Assembly (NCBI GenBank): GCA_030448225.1
Contig: JAUJNJ010000013.1
Coordinates: 1-64,000, forward strand
DNA length: 64,000 nt
From: Phycisphaerae bacterium
GTDB taxonomy: Bacteria; Planctomycetota; Phycisphaerae; Tepidisphaerales; Tepidisphaeraceae
Direction: 5' to 3'
Shown: positions 1-10,586 of the stretch, piece by piece
Layout of the letters: each line of letters opens with the position of its first letter
Numbering within the stretch: the first letter of the stretch is position 1
The notes under the pieces: model-generated
What the model was told of the DNA's origin: nothing
The model's input: the letters and a program-made list of their open reading frames with translations, nothing else
Databases searched by the model: none
Translations under genes and position numbers: made by a program

Positions 1-949
1 GGATCGGGCCCGGCGTGGACAACTCGGCCACGAGCGCGCCGGGCGCGAGCCCCAGCAGCACGCCAAGCGCGTACTCCACCTGCCGCGCCGACGCCTCCAG
101 CAGCGGCAGTTCCGACTCGGTCGACGCGACCAGCGCCTCGGCGTTGGCCACGTCTAACCCGCTGACCAACCCGCCGGCCGCGCGGCGGAGGGTGAGGTCG
201 GCGCTGCGGCGTTGTGCGGCTAGGTTGTCGGTGGCGATGCGGAGCTGGCGCTGCAGCCCGCGGAGGTCGACGTAGTTCAGGCCCACCTCGGCGACGAGCG
301 TCACGAGCACGTCGCGCGCGTCCTCGACGGCGAACTGGATGTCCGCGTCGGCCGCCTCGACCTCGCGCCGGACGCCGCCGAAGACGTCGATCTCCCAGGA
401 CGCGTCGAGGCCCGCCTCGAACAGGTCGCGCCCGCGTGACGACGAGCCGCCGCCGCGATTGGTGACGGTGTCGGGGATGCCGTCGCCGTCGAGGTCGATC
501 CCGACGTTGCCGCCGTTGTTGTTATCGTCGTCGTCGTCGTCGCCGTCGCCCCCGCCGGTGCGGCGGTAGGAGGCGGCGGTGTCGACGGAGGGGAACAGGC
601 CCGCGCGGGCCGTGCCGCGGGCGGCGCGGGCCTGGCGGACGCGCGAGCGGGCCTGGAGCAGGTCGAGGTTCGACTCGGCGGCGCGGGCGATGAGCGAGTC
701 GAGCACCGGGTCGTCGAACGTCGCCCACCACGCGGCGATCGCCGCGGCGTTGGCGGTGGGGTTGCTGGGTTGTGTGGCGGCGCCGTCGCCGGGGCCGGCC
801 CAGCCTTGGGGCATGTCGATCTGAGGGCGTTTGTAGTCGGGGCCGACGGTGCAGCCGGCGAGAGTCGCGGGGGCGAGCGTCATCAGGAGCGCGAGACGGG
901 CGCGGGACGAGAGCCGGGTGCTGGTCGGGGGGCGCGTCGGTCGGGTCAT
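1..949 (-). CDS. TolC/NodT-family outer membrane efflux lipoprotein (partial)
   Basis: Outer membrane factor of a tripartite efflux pump, forming the exit duct that docks on the periplasmic adaptor. Reading from ATG at 949, a basic N-terminus and hydrophobic stretch lead to a lipobox LAGC, and the mature protein starts CTVGPDYKRP, the usual start of NodT/OprM-type lipoproteins. Helical coiled-coil sequence rich in A, R, E and L follows (for example ASWEIDVFGGVRREVEAA). The frame is open to base 1, so about 316 residues are present of a family usually 450-500 long; the C-terminus lies outside the window. Residues about 120-165 form an unusual Gly/Asp/Asn-rich insert containing DLDGDGIPD, like a thrombospondin type-3 calcium loop. 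It is the last gene of the minus-strand efflux operon, 110 bp after the permease. Family assignment is firm; the substrate is unknown. Confidence 0.88.
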   Translation of the reverse strand, partial: MTRPTRPPTSTRLSSRARLALLMTLAPATLAGCTVGPDYKRPQIDMPQGWAGPGDGAATQPSNPTANAAAIAAWWATFDDPVLDSLIARAAESNLDLLQARSRVRQARAARGTARAGLFPSVDTAASYRRTGGGDGDDDDDDNNNGGNVGIDLDGDGIPDTVTNRGGGSSSRGRDLFEAGLDASWEIDVFGGVRREVEAADADIQFAVEDARDVLVTLVAEVGLNYVDLRGLQRQLRIATDNLAAQRRSADLTLRRAAGGLVSGLDVANAEALVASTESELPLLEASARQVEYALGVLLGLAPGALVAELSTPGPI

Positions 950-1059
950 CGAGGACTTTCTCCGCAGGCTCTTCGTGCCGCCCCGCCGAAGCGGGCGCGT
1001 CGCGAGCGAACGTTGCCACTCGCGCGGGACGTTTTCGCGCGTCTCGTTTCGCGAAACGT

Positions 1060-2436
1060 CTACTCGTACCGCAGCGCCTCGATCGGGTCGAGCCGCGAGG
1101 CCTTCCACGCCGGGTAGTAGCCGAAGACGACGCCCACCGTCGCCGAGACGACCACGGCCGCCACGACGGCGGCGGGGGACGATTCGGTCGGCCAGCCGAG
1201 CAGCAGCGTGACGAGGTACGACGTTAGCCATCCGAGCAGGATGCCGCACGCGCCGCCGGCGAGGCAGAGGATGATCGACTCGGTCAGGAACTGCCGCAAA
1301 ATGTCGCGGGCCCGCGCGCCGACGCTCATGCGCAGGCCGATCTCGCGCGTCCGCTCGGTGACCGACACGAGCATGATGTTCATGATCCCCACGCCGCCGA
1401 CCACGAGCGAGATCATCGCGACGCAGAGCAGCAGCTTGGTCATCAGCGACGACGTCGACGACAGCGCGGTCGTGATCTCGCCGAGGTCGCGCACCGTGAA
1501 GTCCTCCGGCTGCCCCGGGCCGATGCGGTGGCGCTCGCGGAGCAGGTCGGTCATCTGCTCGATCGCGACCGGCACCTGCTCGGCGCTGACGGCGGCGGCG
1601 ACGATCTGGTCGACGTTGGAGAACCGCACGGGCAGCGGCGTGTTCGCCGCCTGCGAGGCCGACGGCACCGGGTAGAGCTGCACGCCGCTGCTCGGGTAGA
1701 GCGCGCTGAGCGAGTTCACCTGCTGCGACCCGCTGGCGGGGGCCGCGGCGCTCTGGTTGGCGCTTTGCATCGAGTCGCCGGAGACGCGCGAGCGGATCGC
1801 GGTCCACGGGGCGAGCAGGATGTCGTCCTGGTCGGAGCCCATCATGTTCGCGCCCTTGGGCGCCAGCACGCCGATCACCTTGAACGACACGTTCTTGACC
1901 CGCACCTCGCGGCCGAGCGGCGAGCGGCCGTCGAACAGCTCGCGGACGATCGTCTGGCCGATCAGGCAGACCTGGCTGCCGTTGCGGACCTCGCGCTCGC
2001 CGAACGGCTCGCCCTCGGCGAGCGGGAGCCAGTCGCGGACGTCGAGGAAGTCGGGCGTCGTGCCGTAGATCGACTGCGGCACCCAGTTGCGGTTGCCGTA
2101 GACGACCTGCGTCCGCGACCGCACGACCGGCGCCACCGCGCGGATCGCCGGGCACTCGCGGAGCACGGCCTCGGCGTCCTCGGGCGTGAGCGTGACCGAG
2201 CTGCCGGCCCCGAAGCTGACGCCGCCGCGGGCGGAGTTCCCGGGGAACACCAGGATGTTGTTGGCGCCCATGCTGGAGACGGTCTTCTGGATCGCGGTGG
2301 ACGACCCGTGGCCGATCTCCATCATCGCGATCACCGCGCCGACGCCGATCACGATGCCGAGCGTCGTCAGCACCGACCGCATCACGTTGCGGCGCATCGC
2401 GCGCAGGGCGGTTCGGAGGGTGCGCATAAAGGTCAT
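1060..2436 (-). CDS. MacB-like ABC transporter permease (FtsX/MacB_PCD)
   Basis: Inner-membrane permease of a MacAB-type export system. The 458-residue product has an N-terminal membrane helix (VLTTLGIVIGVGAVIAMM, about residues 22-39), a large periplasmic MacB_PCD domain (about 45-330), and three C-terminal membrane helices with the FtsX-type cytoplasmic loop (TREIGLRMSVGARARDIL). It ends in DPIEALRYE, the typical MacB/FtsX tail. There is no ATPase domain; that is a separate gene just upstream (2716-3474), unlike E. coli MacB where both are fused. Such pumps use mechanotransmission to drive substrates through a TolC-type duct, which here is the next gene. Start ATG at 2436; another in-frame ATG lies three codons further. 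The 280 bp before it contain an inverted repeat. The frame is intact. Confidence 0.93.
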   Translation of the reverse strand: MTFMRTLRTALRAMRRNVMRSVLTTLGIVIGVGAVIAMMEIGHGSSTAIQKTVSSMGANNILVFPGNSARGGVSFGAGSSVTLTPEDAEAVLRECPAIRAVAPVVRSRTQVVYGNRNWVPQSIYGTTPDFLDVRDWLPLAEGEPFGEREVRNGSQVCLIGQTIVRELFDGRSPLGREVRVKNVSFKVIGVLAPKGANMMGSDQDDILLAPWTAIRSRVSGDSMQSANQSAAAPASGSQQVNSLSALYPSSGVQLYPVPSASQAANTPLPVRFSNVDQIVAAAVSAEQVPVAIEQMTDLLRERHRIGPGQPEDFTVRDLGEITTALSSTSSLMTKLLLCVAMISLVVGGVGIMNIMLVSVTERTREIGLRMSVGARARDILRQFLTESIILCLAGGACGILLGWLTSYLVTLLLGWPTESSPAAVVAAVVVSATVGVVFGYYPAWKASRLDPIEALRYE

Positions 2437-2507
2437 CGCGGGCCTCCGGGGCGTCCAGATGTAGTCGTCGAGTTGATCATCATTTCACCTGCGTCGCCGG
2501 CCCGTGC

Positions 2508-2699
2508 GTGATGAGTGAGGAGTGATGCGTGAAGCGGAGCGGGGAGCCGCCGCGGCTGCTGCCGGGCCGTCATCTCGGCCGATCGCTCGCCGGCCGCTTC
2601 TAGTATCACTCATCATTCCTCACGATGGCCGGGCGTTCAACGAATCACTTGTCATCCTCGCGCTGAGCAACGTTTCACGCATCACTCCTCACTCGTCAC
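2508..2699. repeat. long-armed inverted repeat A
   Basis: Arms 2508-2531 and 2676-2699 are inverted copies matching at 23 of 24 positions, built from the word GTGATGAGTGAGGAG. A further related stretch lies at 2602-2622. The element fills most of the gap between the ATPase and permease genes of the efflux operon, so any RNA hairpin would sit in the intercistronic region. Confidence 0.75.
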
Positions 2700-2715
2700 G
2701 ACCGCGGGGCCTCCC

Positions 2716-3474
<759 letters not shown>

Positions 3475-3546
3475 AGTCGTACGTGCCTCGCGCGGGAGAC
3501 CGAAGCCGTCCGCGCGGTCGCTGACGTGCGACCGCGCCGCCGGACG

Positions 3547-5038
3547 TTAGCGGGGGCCGCGGCGCCGGATCGAGGGCGCGAACGGGTTGGTGTTCGCGGG
3601 CGCGCCGCCGGCGCTGGGCTGGTCCTCGCCGATCACGACCTCGGTGCCCTCGTTCAGACCCTCGCCGGTCACCTCGGTGAGGATCGCGTCGGTGAGGCCG
3701 GCGCGGACGGTGACCGGGCGGACGAACTCGCCGTCGCGCACCCAGAGCGTGCCGGGGCGGAACACGTCGGCCGCGGGCCGGGCGGCCGGGGTCGTGGTGG
3801 CGCCGTCGGCGGCGGGGCGGGTGGTGGCGCCGGCGGTGTTGCCGGCGGGCGGCCACCGCGGCCCGCGCGCGCCCGGCGGCCGGTGCGTCGCCGCCGCCGC
3901 TGCGGCCGGGGCCGCCGCGCTCGCCCCGGCCGCCGCCGCCGCCGCCGGGGCCGCCATCGGCCTCAACTTGCGCGGCGACGAACGCGTCGCGCACGTCCGG
4001 GGCGACCTGCTCGGGTTGCGGCGCATACCGCAGGGCGGCGTTGGGCACGGTCAGCACGTCGGCGCGGCGGCCGACCTCGAACTGCACGTTGGCCGTCAGG
4101 TACGGCAGCAGCCGGCCACTGGAGTTGTCGGTGTTGACCTCGACGGTGTACGTCACGACGTTCTGCGTCATCGCCGCGTTGAGCCGCACCTTGTTCACCT
4201 CGCCGCCGAACGACTCGCCGGGGAACGCGTCGACCGTGAACGTCACCGGCTGGCCAGGGTAGATGCTGCCGACGTCCGCCTCGTTCACCGCGACCCACAC
4301 CTGCATCCGGCGCAGGTCCTTGGCGATCAGGAACAGGCTCGGCGCGTTGAGGCTGGCGACGACGGTCTGCCCGATGTTCACCCGACGGTCGATGATCACG
4401 CCGTCGACCGGGCTCTTGATGACCGTGTACCCGAGGTTGCGCGTCGCGCGCTTCAGCGTCGCCTCGGCCTGCTCGACCGCCGCCTTGGCCTGCACGATCG
4501 ACGCCTCGCCGATCGTGACGTTCGACTGCGCCTGCACGAACAGCGCCTGGTACTCGTCGTAGCTCGCCTGCGCCAGCGCGTCGGACGGCCCGAGCTTCTG
4601 CGCCCGCTCCCAGTCGCGCCGCGCCTGGTAGAGCCGGGCCTGCATCTGCTGGAGGTCCGCCTCGGCGCGCGTCACGCCGGCCTTCTGCTGATCGAGCTGC
4701 GCGCGGGCGGTCGTGACGTCGGCAGTGTAGATCGTGTCGTCGATCTGCGCGAGCGTCATCCCCGCCCGCACGTTCGACCCGTAGTCGATCGGCTTGCCCG
4801 CCGCGTCGTTGCCGAACGAGAGGATCTGCCCGGCCACCTGCGCGCCGATGTCGATCAGTTCCTCCGGCTCCACCGTGCCGGTCGCGCTGATGCCGGCCAC
4901 GAGCTCGGTCCGCGTGACCGGCGCCGTGCGGAGCGCGACCTCGCCACCCGCGTCCCGCCCGACGTACCACGCGAGGCACCCGGCCAGCAGGCCGGCCGCC
5001 ACGAGCAGGATCACGAGGCGTTTCGTCCACTGTTTCAT
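3547..5038 (-). CDS. MacA-like periplasmic adaptor (HlyD/RND family), frameshifted
   Basis: Membrane-fusion protein linking the MacB-like permease to the outer membrane duct. Start ATG at 5038; an N-terminal anchor (RLVILLVAAGLLAGCLAW) is followed by the first barrel/lipoyl half (ISATGTVEPEELIDIGAQVAGQIL), a long alpha-hairpin (about residues 95-190), the second lipoyl half (TVIKSPVDGVIIDRRVNIGQ) and beta-barrel sequence. At about 3860-3960 the frame changes inside a Gly/Arg/Pro-rich stretch; the C-terminal part (DAILTEVTGEGLNEGTEVVI, ending SIRRRGPR at 3547) is in another frame. The Gly-rich linker of about 60 residues in the membrane-proximal region is extra relative to MacA. The span is 1492 bp, not a multiple of three, so a 1-base error in low-complexity G/C is the likely cause. 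Confidence 0.88.
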
Positions 5039-5239
5039 GTTCGCTCCACGCGCGGGCCGGCATCCGATTGAAGCGCCGGCGCCGCCGCATCGTCCGTTCG
5101 TTCTGAGTCGCCCGGCATCGTCGAACAGCGTCGATGCCACCTCATGGCCGCGGGCCCGCCGGTGTTCGCACGTAAGACCAGCCGGCTTCCGCCCGCGGCG
5201 ATCAAGTGCCACCCGCGCGCGTCTCCGGTCCGCCGGCCA

Positions 5240-5746
5240 TCAACTCGGCGCGCCTTCGCCCGGTTCGGCGGCCAAGGACGATAGGTGCGGCTCGAGCCGG
5301 CCGAGCAGATTTCCCAGTTCGCGCTGCTCGCCCGCGTCGAGCCCGCCGAGCACGAGCCGGATCTGCGCCGGGTGGTGCCGCAGCACGCGTTGGACGAGTC
5401 GCCGGCCCTCGTCGGTCAGGCACACGAACTTCACGCGATGGTCCCGCGACGACGCCCGGCGGCTCACTTTTCCGGTCCGCTCGAGCCGGTCGACCACGCC
5501 CGTCACGCTCGGCGGGCGGACGATCAGCCGGCCGCCGAGGTCCGACAGCCGCAGTTCCGCCTCCCCCTCCTGCTCGGCCCGGTGCAGCGTCCGCAGCACG
5601 CTCCACTGTGAGCCGCTGAGGCCGAATCGCCCGAAGTACGGCTCCATCACGCGCTTGAGCAGCCCCAGCGACCGCACGAGCGACCCAAAGGTGGCCTCGG
5701 CCGTCGCGGCGCGGTCGTCAATGGATGGGTTCGCCTGCGTGATCAC
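5240..5746 (-). CDS. MarR-family transcriptional regulator
   Basis: Winged-helix DNA-binding protein of 168 residues. The N-terminal dimerisation helix is followed by the core SQWSVLRTLHRAEQEG (helices 2-3), recognition-helix region RPPSVTGVVDRLERTGKV and wing RASSRDHRVKFVCLTDEGRR, a textbook MarR pattern. It is the first gene of the minus-strand operon that continues with the MacA-like adaptor 200 bp downstream, so autoregulation and control of the pump are likely (inference from context; MarR proteins commonly repress adjacent efflux genes and respond to small phenolic ligands). No operator could be assigned with confidence. The frame is intact. Confidence 0.92.
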   Translation of the reverse strand: MITQANPSIDDRAATAEATFGSLVRSLGLLKRVMEPYFGRFGLSGSQWSVLRTLHRAEQEGEAELRLSDLGGRLIVRPPSVTGVVDRLERTGKVSRRASSRDHRVKFVCLTDEGRRLVQRVLRHHPAQIRLVLGGLDAGEQRELGNLLGRLEPHLSSLAAEPGEGAPS

Positions 5747-6231
5747 GGACCTCCGGCCGCCGAAATGCTTAGCGTCCGAACTACTGTTGCGGGGCGGCCT
5801 CGATTTCTTCCCCGTCGCTGAATTTAAATTCTGCGGCGACGTCGGCTGGTGAAGATGTGCATCGAGGAGTCGACGTGCGTGGACCCCGTCCGTGCGACGC
5901 TCGGTTCAGCATCCAACGGAAGGAACCGGAGTGTCTCGGGACGGCACGGCGCGCCGCAACGGTGCAGCCAACGGGAGAGACGCGCGGCGGGCGCTTGCGG
6001 GTTCGCCGCGTCAGCGGACCGAGTGGCATAGGACACATCGGCCGGCGCGAGATTGCCTACCGCGACGACAGGCGCGGAAGGCTCTGGAACCCACGCGAGC
6101 GCCGCGCACTGAGACGCGGCTCGCAAGCGAGCCGGCTAAATGAAGAGCTGCCAACCGATTATGATTCTGCCGATCGGGCGCAGACGGCGCTACTGCTCCC
6201 GGACGATGCGCTCCCCCGCGTCCGCGTCAGT
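5747..6231. other. intergenic stretch without a supported gene
   Basis: These 485 bp lie upstream of the marR gene and downstream of the peptidase gene. Open frames exist on both strands but have no recognisable protein features. The stretch contains one short palindromic repeat (6111-6140); nothing else could be assigned. Confidence 0.6.
6111..6140 (+). repeat. short palindromic repeat, family 1 (GGCTCGC hairpin + GGCTAAA)
   Basis: A hairpin GGCTCGC-AA-GCGAGCC preceded by GAGACGC and followed directly by GGCTAAA. Near-identical copies are at 33580-33609 and 36194-36223, with a diverged one at 21480-21509. Confidence 0.85.
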
Positions 6232-7469
6232 CTATTCCGCCGCCGCCTCCGGAAGCGTCCCCAGATATTCCTTCAACGCCGCCGCCACGTCACGGCCGAA
6301 CGCGCGGGCGCTCTCGGCGGTTACCGCGCCGCCGGCGGCGTTGGCGTAGGGGATCTCGAACCCGCTCGCCAGCCGCACGCCCGGCAGCCCGCCGGCCCAG
6401 CGGGAACTCGACATCCCCAGCTTGTAGTTCGCCGCCGTGTTCCACGCGGTGTCGAACGGCAGGTCGCCGTGTTCCACGCGGTGCCGAACGGCAGGTCGTC
6501 CTTGGCGCGGTAGGCGAGCGGCCCGCGACGGGCGCGCTCGAGCATCGCCGCGAACCGTTGTTGCTCGGCCCACACCGCGGGATCGCCAGAACCGACCTGG
6601 TAGATCGTCTCGTTGGACGGGCCGCCGCGAATCCACGGGCAGTGCAGGTCGAACGCCGCCACGAGCTTGCCGCCCGACCATTCCGGCACGAGTTTCCGGA
6701 TGGCCGCCGTCTCCGGGTAAATACTGTCGCCGACGTAGTCGCGGTTGTGGTCGCGCGGCTTGCGGTTCTTCCCCTGGTCGCCGGCCTCGACGCCGTCGAA
6801 GTCGACGATCGGGATGACGAGCACCTCCACGTTCGCCCGCAGCCAGCGGCCGGCATCGTCGTCGGCGAGCACGCCGTCGATGATCCCCTCGATGGCGTAG
6901 CTCGCCATCATCTCGCACGCGTGGTGGCGGGCCGTGAACAGCACGCGGTGGCGCGGCTCGCCGTCGACCTCCCCGATGCGCAGCATCGGAACGCTGCGCC
7001 CCGCGCGGCTCCGGCACAGCGTGTCCCGCCGCACGGGCGCGCCGGCGGGCAGGGCCTTCAGGAAGCGGTCGAGCGCGACGCTCGTGTAGGTCATGCCGAA
7101 GCCGAACCGCACGTCGGCGGCGTCCGCGTCGAACGTATACCGGAAGGTTTTGGCGTCGCCCGACTCCTTCCCGAGCCACCGCCACGTGTTCCCCTCGTCC
7201 GTCGAGACGGCCGGCCCGCGCACGCCGACGGGGTTGTACCGCGTGAGGTGGAACGTCAGCGTCCGCCCGGCGGCGCCGCGGACGCGGACGCACCAGTAGA
7301 ACCACGGGCCCTGCGTGTCGCGCAGGTCCGGGTAGAGGTAGACGTCGTCCCCCTCGATCCTCTGGACGATGCCGTTGCCGCCGGGGAAGTCGGCGTCGAC
7401 GGTGACCTCGGCGTGGGCCGTCAGCGGGACGAGCAGGGAGAGGAGAAGCAGGAAGCAGGTCAGGCGCAT
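6232..7469 (-). CDS. secreted M14-family zinc carboxypeptidase (cytosolic-carboxypeptidase-like), frameshifted
   Basis: The ATG at 7469 opens a signal peptide (MRLTCFLLLLSLLVPLTAHA), followed by a beta-sandwich N-domain (about residues 20-130) and an M14 peptidase domain. Zinc ligands are visible as the HxxE of FTARHHACEMMASYAIEG and the later His of AAFDLHCPWIRGG; the substrate-binding segment is KNRKPRDHNRDY. The layout (beta-domain, then M14 with NRDY) matches the AGBL/CCP-like branch, which removes C-terminal residues such as glutamates; the substrate here is unknown. A 32-bp tandem duplication at 6435-6498 shifts the frame. The C-terminal part (GFEIPYANAAGGAVTAESAR, with the expected catalytic Glu) resumes in another frame and stops at 6232. 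It is either a true mutation or an assembly duplication. Confidence 0.85.
6435..6498. repeat. 32-bp tandem duplication in the M14 peptidase gene
   Basis: Copies 6435-6466 and 6467-6498 differ at a single base (T at 6452, C at 6484). The unit length of 32 is not a multiple of three, so the duplication itself breaks the reading frame. Confidence 0.9.
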
Positions 7470-7529
7470 GCGGTCACCTCATGAAGTAGCCTGGTGATCC
7501 GTCACACCTCGATTGACGAGTGACCATCC

Positions 7530-7659
7530 CCCTCTTCCCGGTACTCCGGGGAGAGGGCAGGGGGAGAGGGGCTCGCGCGAGCGGCAAGGCCACATGCTGG
7601 GACGTCGGCTGCGAGAACCCCTCTGCCCCGCCCTCTCCCCAGCGTACTGGGAAGAGGGA
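7530..7659. repeat. long-armed inverted repeat B
   Basis: Arms 7530-7574 and 7615-7659 are inverted copies of about 45 bp with a few mismatches, built on CCCTCTTCCC and GGGGAGAGGGC. The loop is about 40 bp. It lies between two minus-strand genes (peptidase and the next secreted protein) and could fold in RNA on either strand. Confidence 0.8.
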
Positions 7660-7770
7660 GGACACAATTCGTCATTCGACGCGTGACGCAGCACTAGGTT
7701 ACCGTGGTCGCCGCCGCGCTGCGTGCGGCATCTCGCCTGTCGCGGTGACGGAGACGGTGCGGCGCAACAC

Positions 7771-9307
7771 TCACCTTCCCAGCCGCACTTCCGGCGTCCG
7801 CACCACGTTGCCGTCGGACGACTGCGCTTCCACCGTCCAGGCGAGCGACTTCACGTCGTCCGAGAGCGGGAGGCTGAACTCGAACGGGTACTTGTCGTCG
7901 GTGATCTCCCGCGGCTCGCCGTCGTCGACCCGGTACTTCAGCGTCGCGGCCCTCGCCTGCTTCTCGCCCGCGTCGAGCCAGACGTAGCCGCTGGTCAGGC
8001 CGCGGCCGAACGACAGGAGCATGCCGTGCGCCTTCCCCAACGGCCACCCGGCCGTCTTGTGGCTCTCGGCGGTCAGGGGTTTGGCCGCCGCGTCGAACAG
8101 CTTCGGCTGGAACGTCGGGGCGGCCGTGATGCCGTCGATGGCGAGCGCGGTGATGCCGTGGGCGCTGAGGGGCACCGTCGCCTTGCCGCCTTTCAACACG
8201 ATCTTGCCGGCCGGCTCGTTGTCGCGCCAGACGCGGGCGGCGTGCTCGCGCGACGGGTCGAGGTTCAGCCGCTTCGCGTCGAGCGTGAGCGTGACGTTCG
8301 CCTGGCGCGGCGACTGGTTCATCAGCGCGACGTAGAGGTTGCCGTTGCCGTAGCCGGCGACGTAGTTCGCCTGCACGGTGTCGGTCGTGACGAGGCCCTT
8401 GGGCAGGTACGGCCGCACGTTCGCGTCGCCGTAGAACGTGCCGGGGCGGTCGCCGTAGACCTTGCTCTGGAGGTACACGTACCCCTGCGCGTACCGCGAC
8501 GGGAAGTTCACGCGTCCGCCGGACTTCGCCAGCGCATCGGTAAACAGGTAGTCCGTCAGCAGCGCGATGTGCGGCCAGACGTGGTTGAGGTAAAGCTGGT
8601 TGTACCGGTGGTACGGGTCGCCCTCCTTCGTGATGTAGTCCGGCTTCAGGTAGACGGTAGTTCGTCGCGACGCCGCCCTTCACGACGAGCGTGAGCGGCG
8701 TCAGCGCCATCATCTCGGTCGACAGGAACGCCTCGGTCGGGAACCGCTTCTCCTGCCAGACGGGCGGCTGCCAGACGAAGTCGGCCTCGCCCGGCGGCAC
8801 CTCGGGCGCGCCGGTGTAGCCGGCCGAGTAGTACCCCGCCTCCAGCGGCTCCAGCGCCCACGCGACGACCGGCTCGCCCGACCCGGCGGGCAGCGTCAGC
8901 TCCGCGCTCAGCCGGAACTTCGCGTGCGGCGCGAACGACCACGCGACGCGGCCGCCCGCGAGCGCCGCCCGCTCGGCCTTCAGGACGACGTTGTGCCCGG
9001 ACTTGAAGTGGTTCCACGTCGGCTTGCCGAGCGTCGCCTGCTCGGCCGACCGCCACTGCGGGATCGGCGCGTTGACCGACCCGTTCATCGCGTACTGGAC
9101 GCCCGGATCGCCGACGCGGTGCAGGACCGTGAACTCCGGCCGGAAGACCTGTTTCGCCCCGTCTTTGGCGGTAACGGTGACCGAGCGGTCGTCCGCGAGG
9201 TCGACGCGGTACGCGTCGTTCGACAGCGTGCCCGCCGCCCGGGCGGCAAGTGGGAGCAGAACGACGAGGAGGAACGCCGATGTGGTCGCGCGGGTGGGGC
9301 GGTTCAT
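7771..9307 (-). CDS. secreted protein of unknown function, frameshifted
   Basis: Not recognised as a named family. ATG at 9307 opens a signal peptide (TTSAFLLVVLLPLAARA) and a long all-beta sequence (LSNDAYRVDLADDRSVTV, then FAPHAKFRLSAELTLPAGSG) resembling carbohydrate-active or sugar-mutarotase-like beta-sandwiches, without a motif that decides. Near 8655 the frame shifts by one base. The second half includes VNFPSRYAQGYVYLQSKVYG and a region with the look of a secreted glycosidase-associated domain, ending PEVRLGR at 7771. Combined length is about 510 residues. It sits beside a DUF1080 secreted protein, so a role in extracellular glycan handling is possible but is inference only. The coding span is not a multiple of three, consistent with a single indel. 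Confidence 0.75.
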
Positions 9308-9558
9308 GCGCTCAGCTATACCGTGTCCTGATGAACGACTGAAGACGCGTCTGCGGCAAAGAACTGAGATATCGCGCCGTCCGCCAAGCGTCTCCCCGCG
9401 CGCGGCGAAGGGGACGGGGGTGTGGCGTGACGTCGACAAACGGTCGCGCGCCGCGCACGCGGCGACGTCTCGCGCGACGCGAAACAGCGTTGCCGAAAAG
9501 GCCGACGGACGAACCCGGAGGTTCGCCCGTCGCCACTGGCATCTGCATCTCGCGGCGC

Positions 9559-10317
9559 CTACTTCAGTTCCTGAATGCGGATGTTGCGCCAAGCGACCTC
9601 CATCGGCTCCTTCTGGTCCTTGCCGATGCTGTGGACCTGCAGCGCGATGAACCCCTTGGGCGTCATCGCGTCCTTCAGGTCGGCGGCGGGCACGCCGTTG
9701 ACGTAGGTCTTGATCGAGTCGCCGTTGCACTCGACGCGGAACTTGTTCCACTGACCGTTCTTGAACGCCTCGCGGGCGGCGGGGTTGTCCTTGTGGTCGT
9801 CGAGCCACCCGCGGCGGCCCTCGTCGTAGATGCCGCCGGTCCAGGCGCGGGCGCCGGGGTCGATCTCCACCTGATAACCGTGGACACGGCCCGCGGCGAT
9901 CTTGATCTGCTTGCCGTCGTGCTCGAGCGTCTTGGGCTCGTCGAAGATCTGGCTGCGGATCTGCACGCCGCTGTTCATCTTCGGGTCGACCTTGAACTCG
10001 AGCTCGAGGATGAAGTCGCCGTAGTCCTTCTCGGTGCAGAGGAAGCTGTTGGGCGTGTTCGGCGCGGTCGTGCCGACGATCGAGTCCCCCTCGACGCGGT
10101 ACTTCGCCTTGCCGCCGCGCTGGGTCCAGCCGGCGAGGTCCTTGCCGTTGAAGAGGTCGACCCAGCCGTGCGCGTCCGGCTTCGCGTCGGCCGCCGGCGT
10201 TGCCTTGGCCTCGTCCGCGCGGGCGGCGGGGGCCGTCGCGTCCTGCCCGCGTGACGGCGGCGGCGACGCGAGCAGCAGGGCGGAACAGACGACGGTTGCG
10301 GCTGGCAGGATGCGCAT
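9559..10317 (-). CDS. DUF1080 (3-keto-disaccharide hydrolase-type) secreted protein
   Basis: The product of about 252 residues has a signal peptide (RILPAATVVCSALLLASPPP) ending near Gln25, an Ala/Lys-rich spacer, and one DUF1080 domain starting WVDLFNGKDLAGWTQRGG and ending MEVAWRNIRIQELK. Characteristic family segments are seen: YGDFILELEFKVDPKMNSG, QIRSQIFDE, and GRVHGYQVEIDPGARAWTGG. DUF1080 is a concanavalin-like jelly-roll, very abundant in planctomycetes, and some members hydrolyse 3-keto-glycosides. The start is placed at the ATG at 10317 because it begins a good signal peptide; a further in-frame ATG lies at 10377. The frame is intact. Confidence 0.9.
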   Translation of the reverse strand: MRILPAATVVCSALLLASPPPSRGQDATAPAARADEAKATPAADAKPDAHGWVDLFNGKDLAGWTQRGGKAKYRVEGDSIVGTTAPNTPNSFLCTEKDYGDFILELEFKVDPKMNSGVQIRSQIFDEPKTLEHDGKQIKIAAGRVHGYQVEIDPGARAWTGGIYDEGRRGWLDDHKDNPAAREAFKNGQWNKFRVECNGDSIKTYVNGVPAADLKDAMTPKGFIALQVHSIGKDQKEPMEVAWRNIRIQELK

Positions 10318-10586
10318 GGCCCTCCCGAGGTAAGCGGACGGACGTGTCGGCAACACCGCCCCGGCACACGCCGGCACGGCATTTCATACGATGGTGACGG
10401 GATTCCGTTCCGGCGGCGAGCGGCAACGAATGCCGGTGCAGCCCACAGGCTTATACGCGCGAACACGCGTCGCATTCGCGTCGTGCGTCGGATGCATGCG
10501 GCGAAGCAAGGTCCGGCTGCCGATCTAGACGCTGATCCCCCCAACTCAACCACGCCACCACTCCACCACCCAACCACCTCTTCCCT

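Noticed and set aside
522..1019. Arg/Pro-rich open frame on the minus strand over the efflux gene, and many similar long frames across the window
   Set aside because: High G+C leaves few stops in shadow frames. These products have no hydrophobic-core pattern and overlap genes with clear motifs.
5781..6126. Small minus-strand ORFs upstream of marR
   Set aside because: They overlap each other in different frames, have no ribosome-binding site and no protein-like composition.
7694..10426. 910-residue frame joining the DUF1080 region to the neighbouring secreted protein
   Set aside because: The DUF1080 domain is in another frame with its own signal peptide and stop, so the long frame is a shadow plus the genuine N-terminal part of the next gene.
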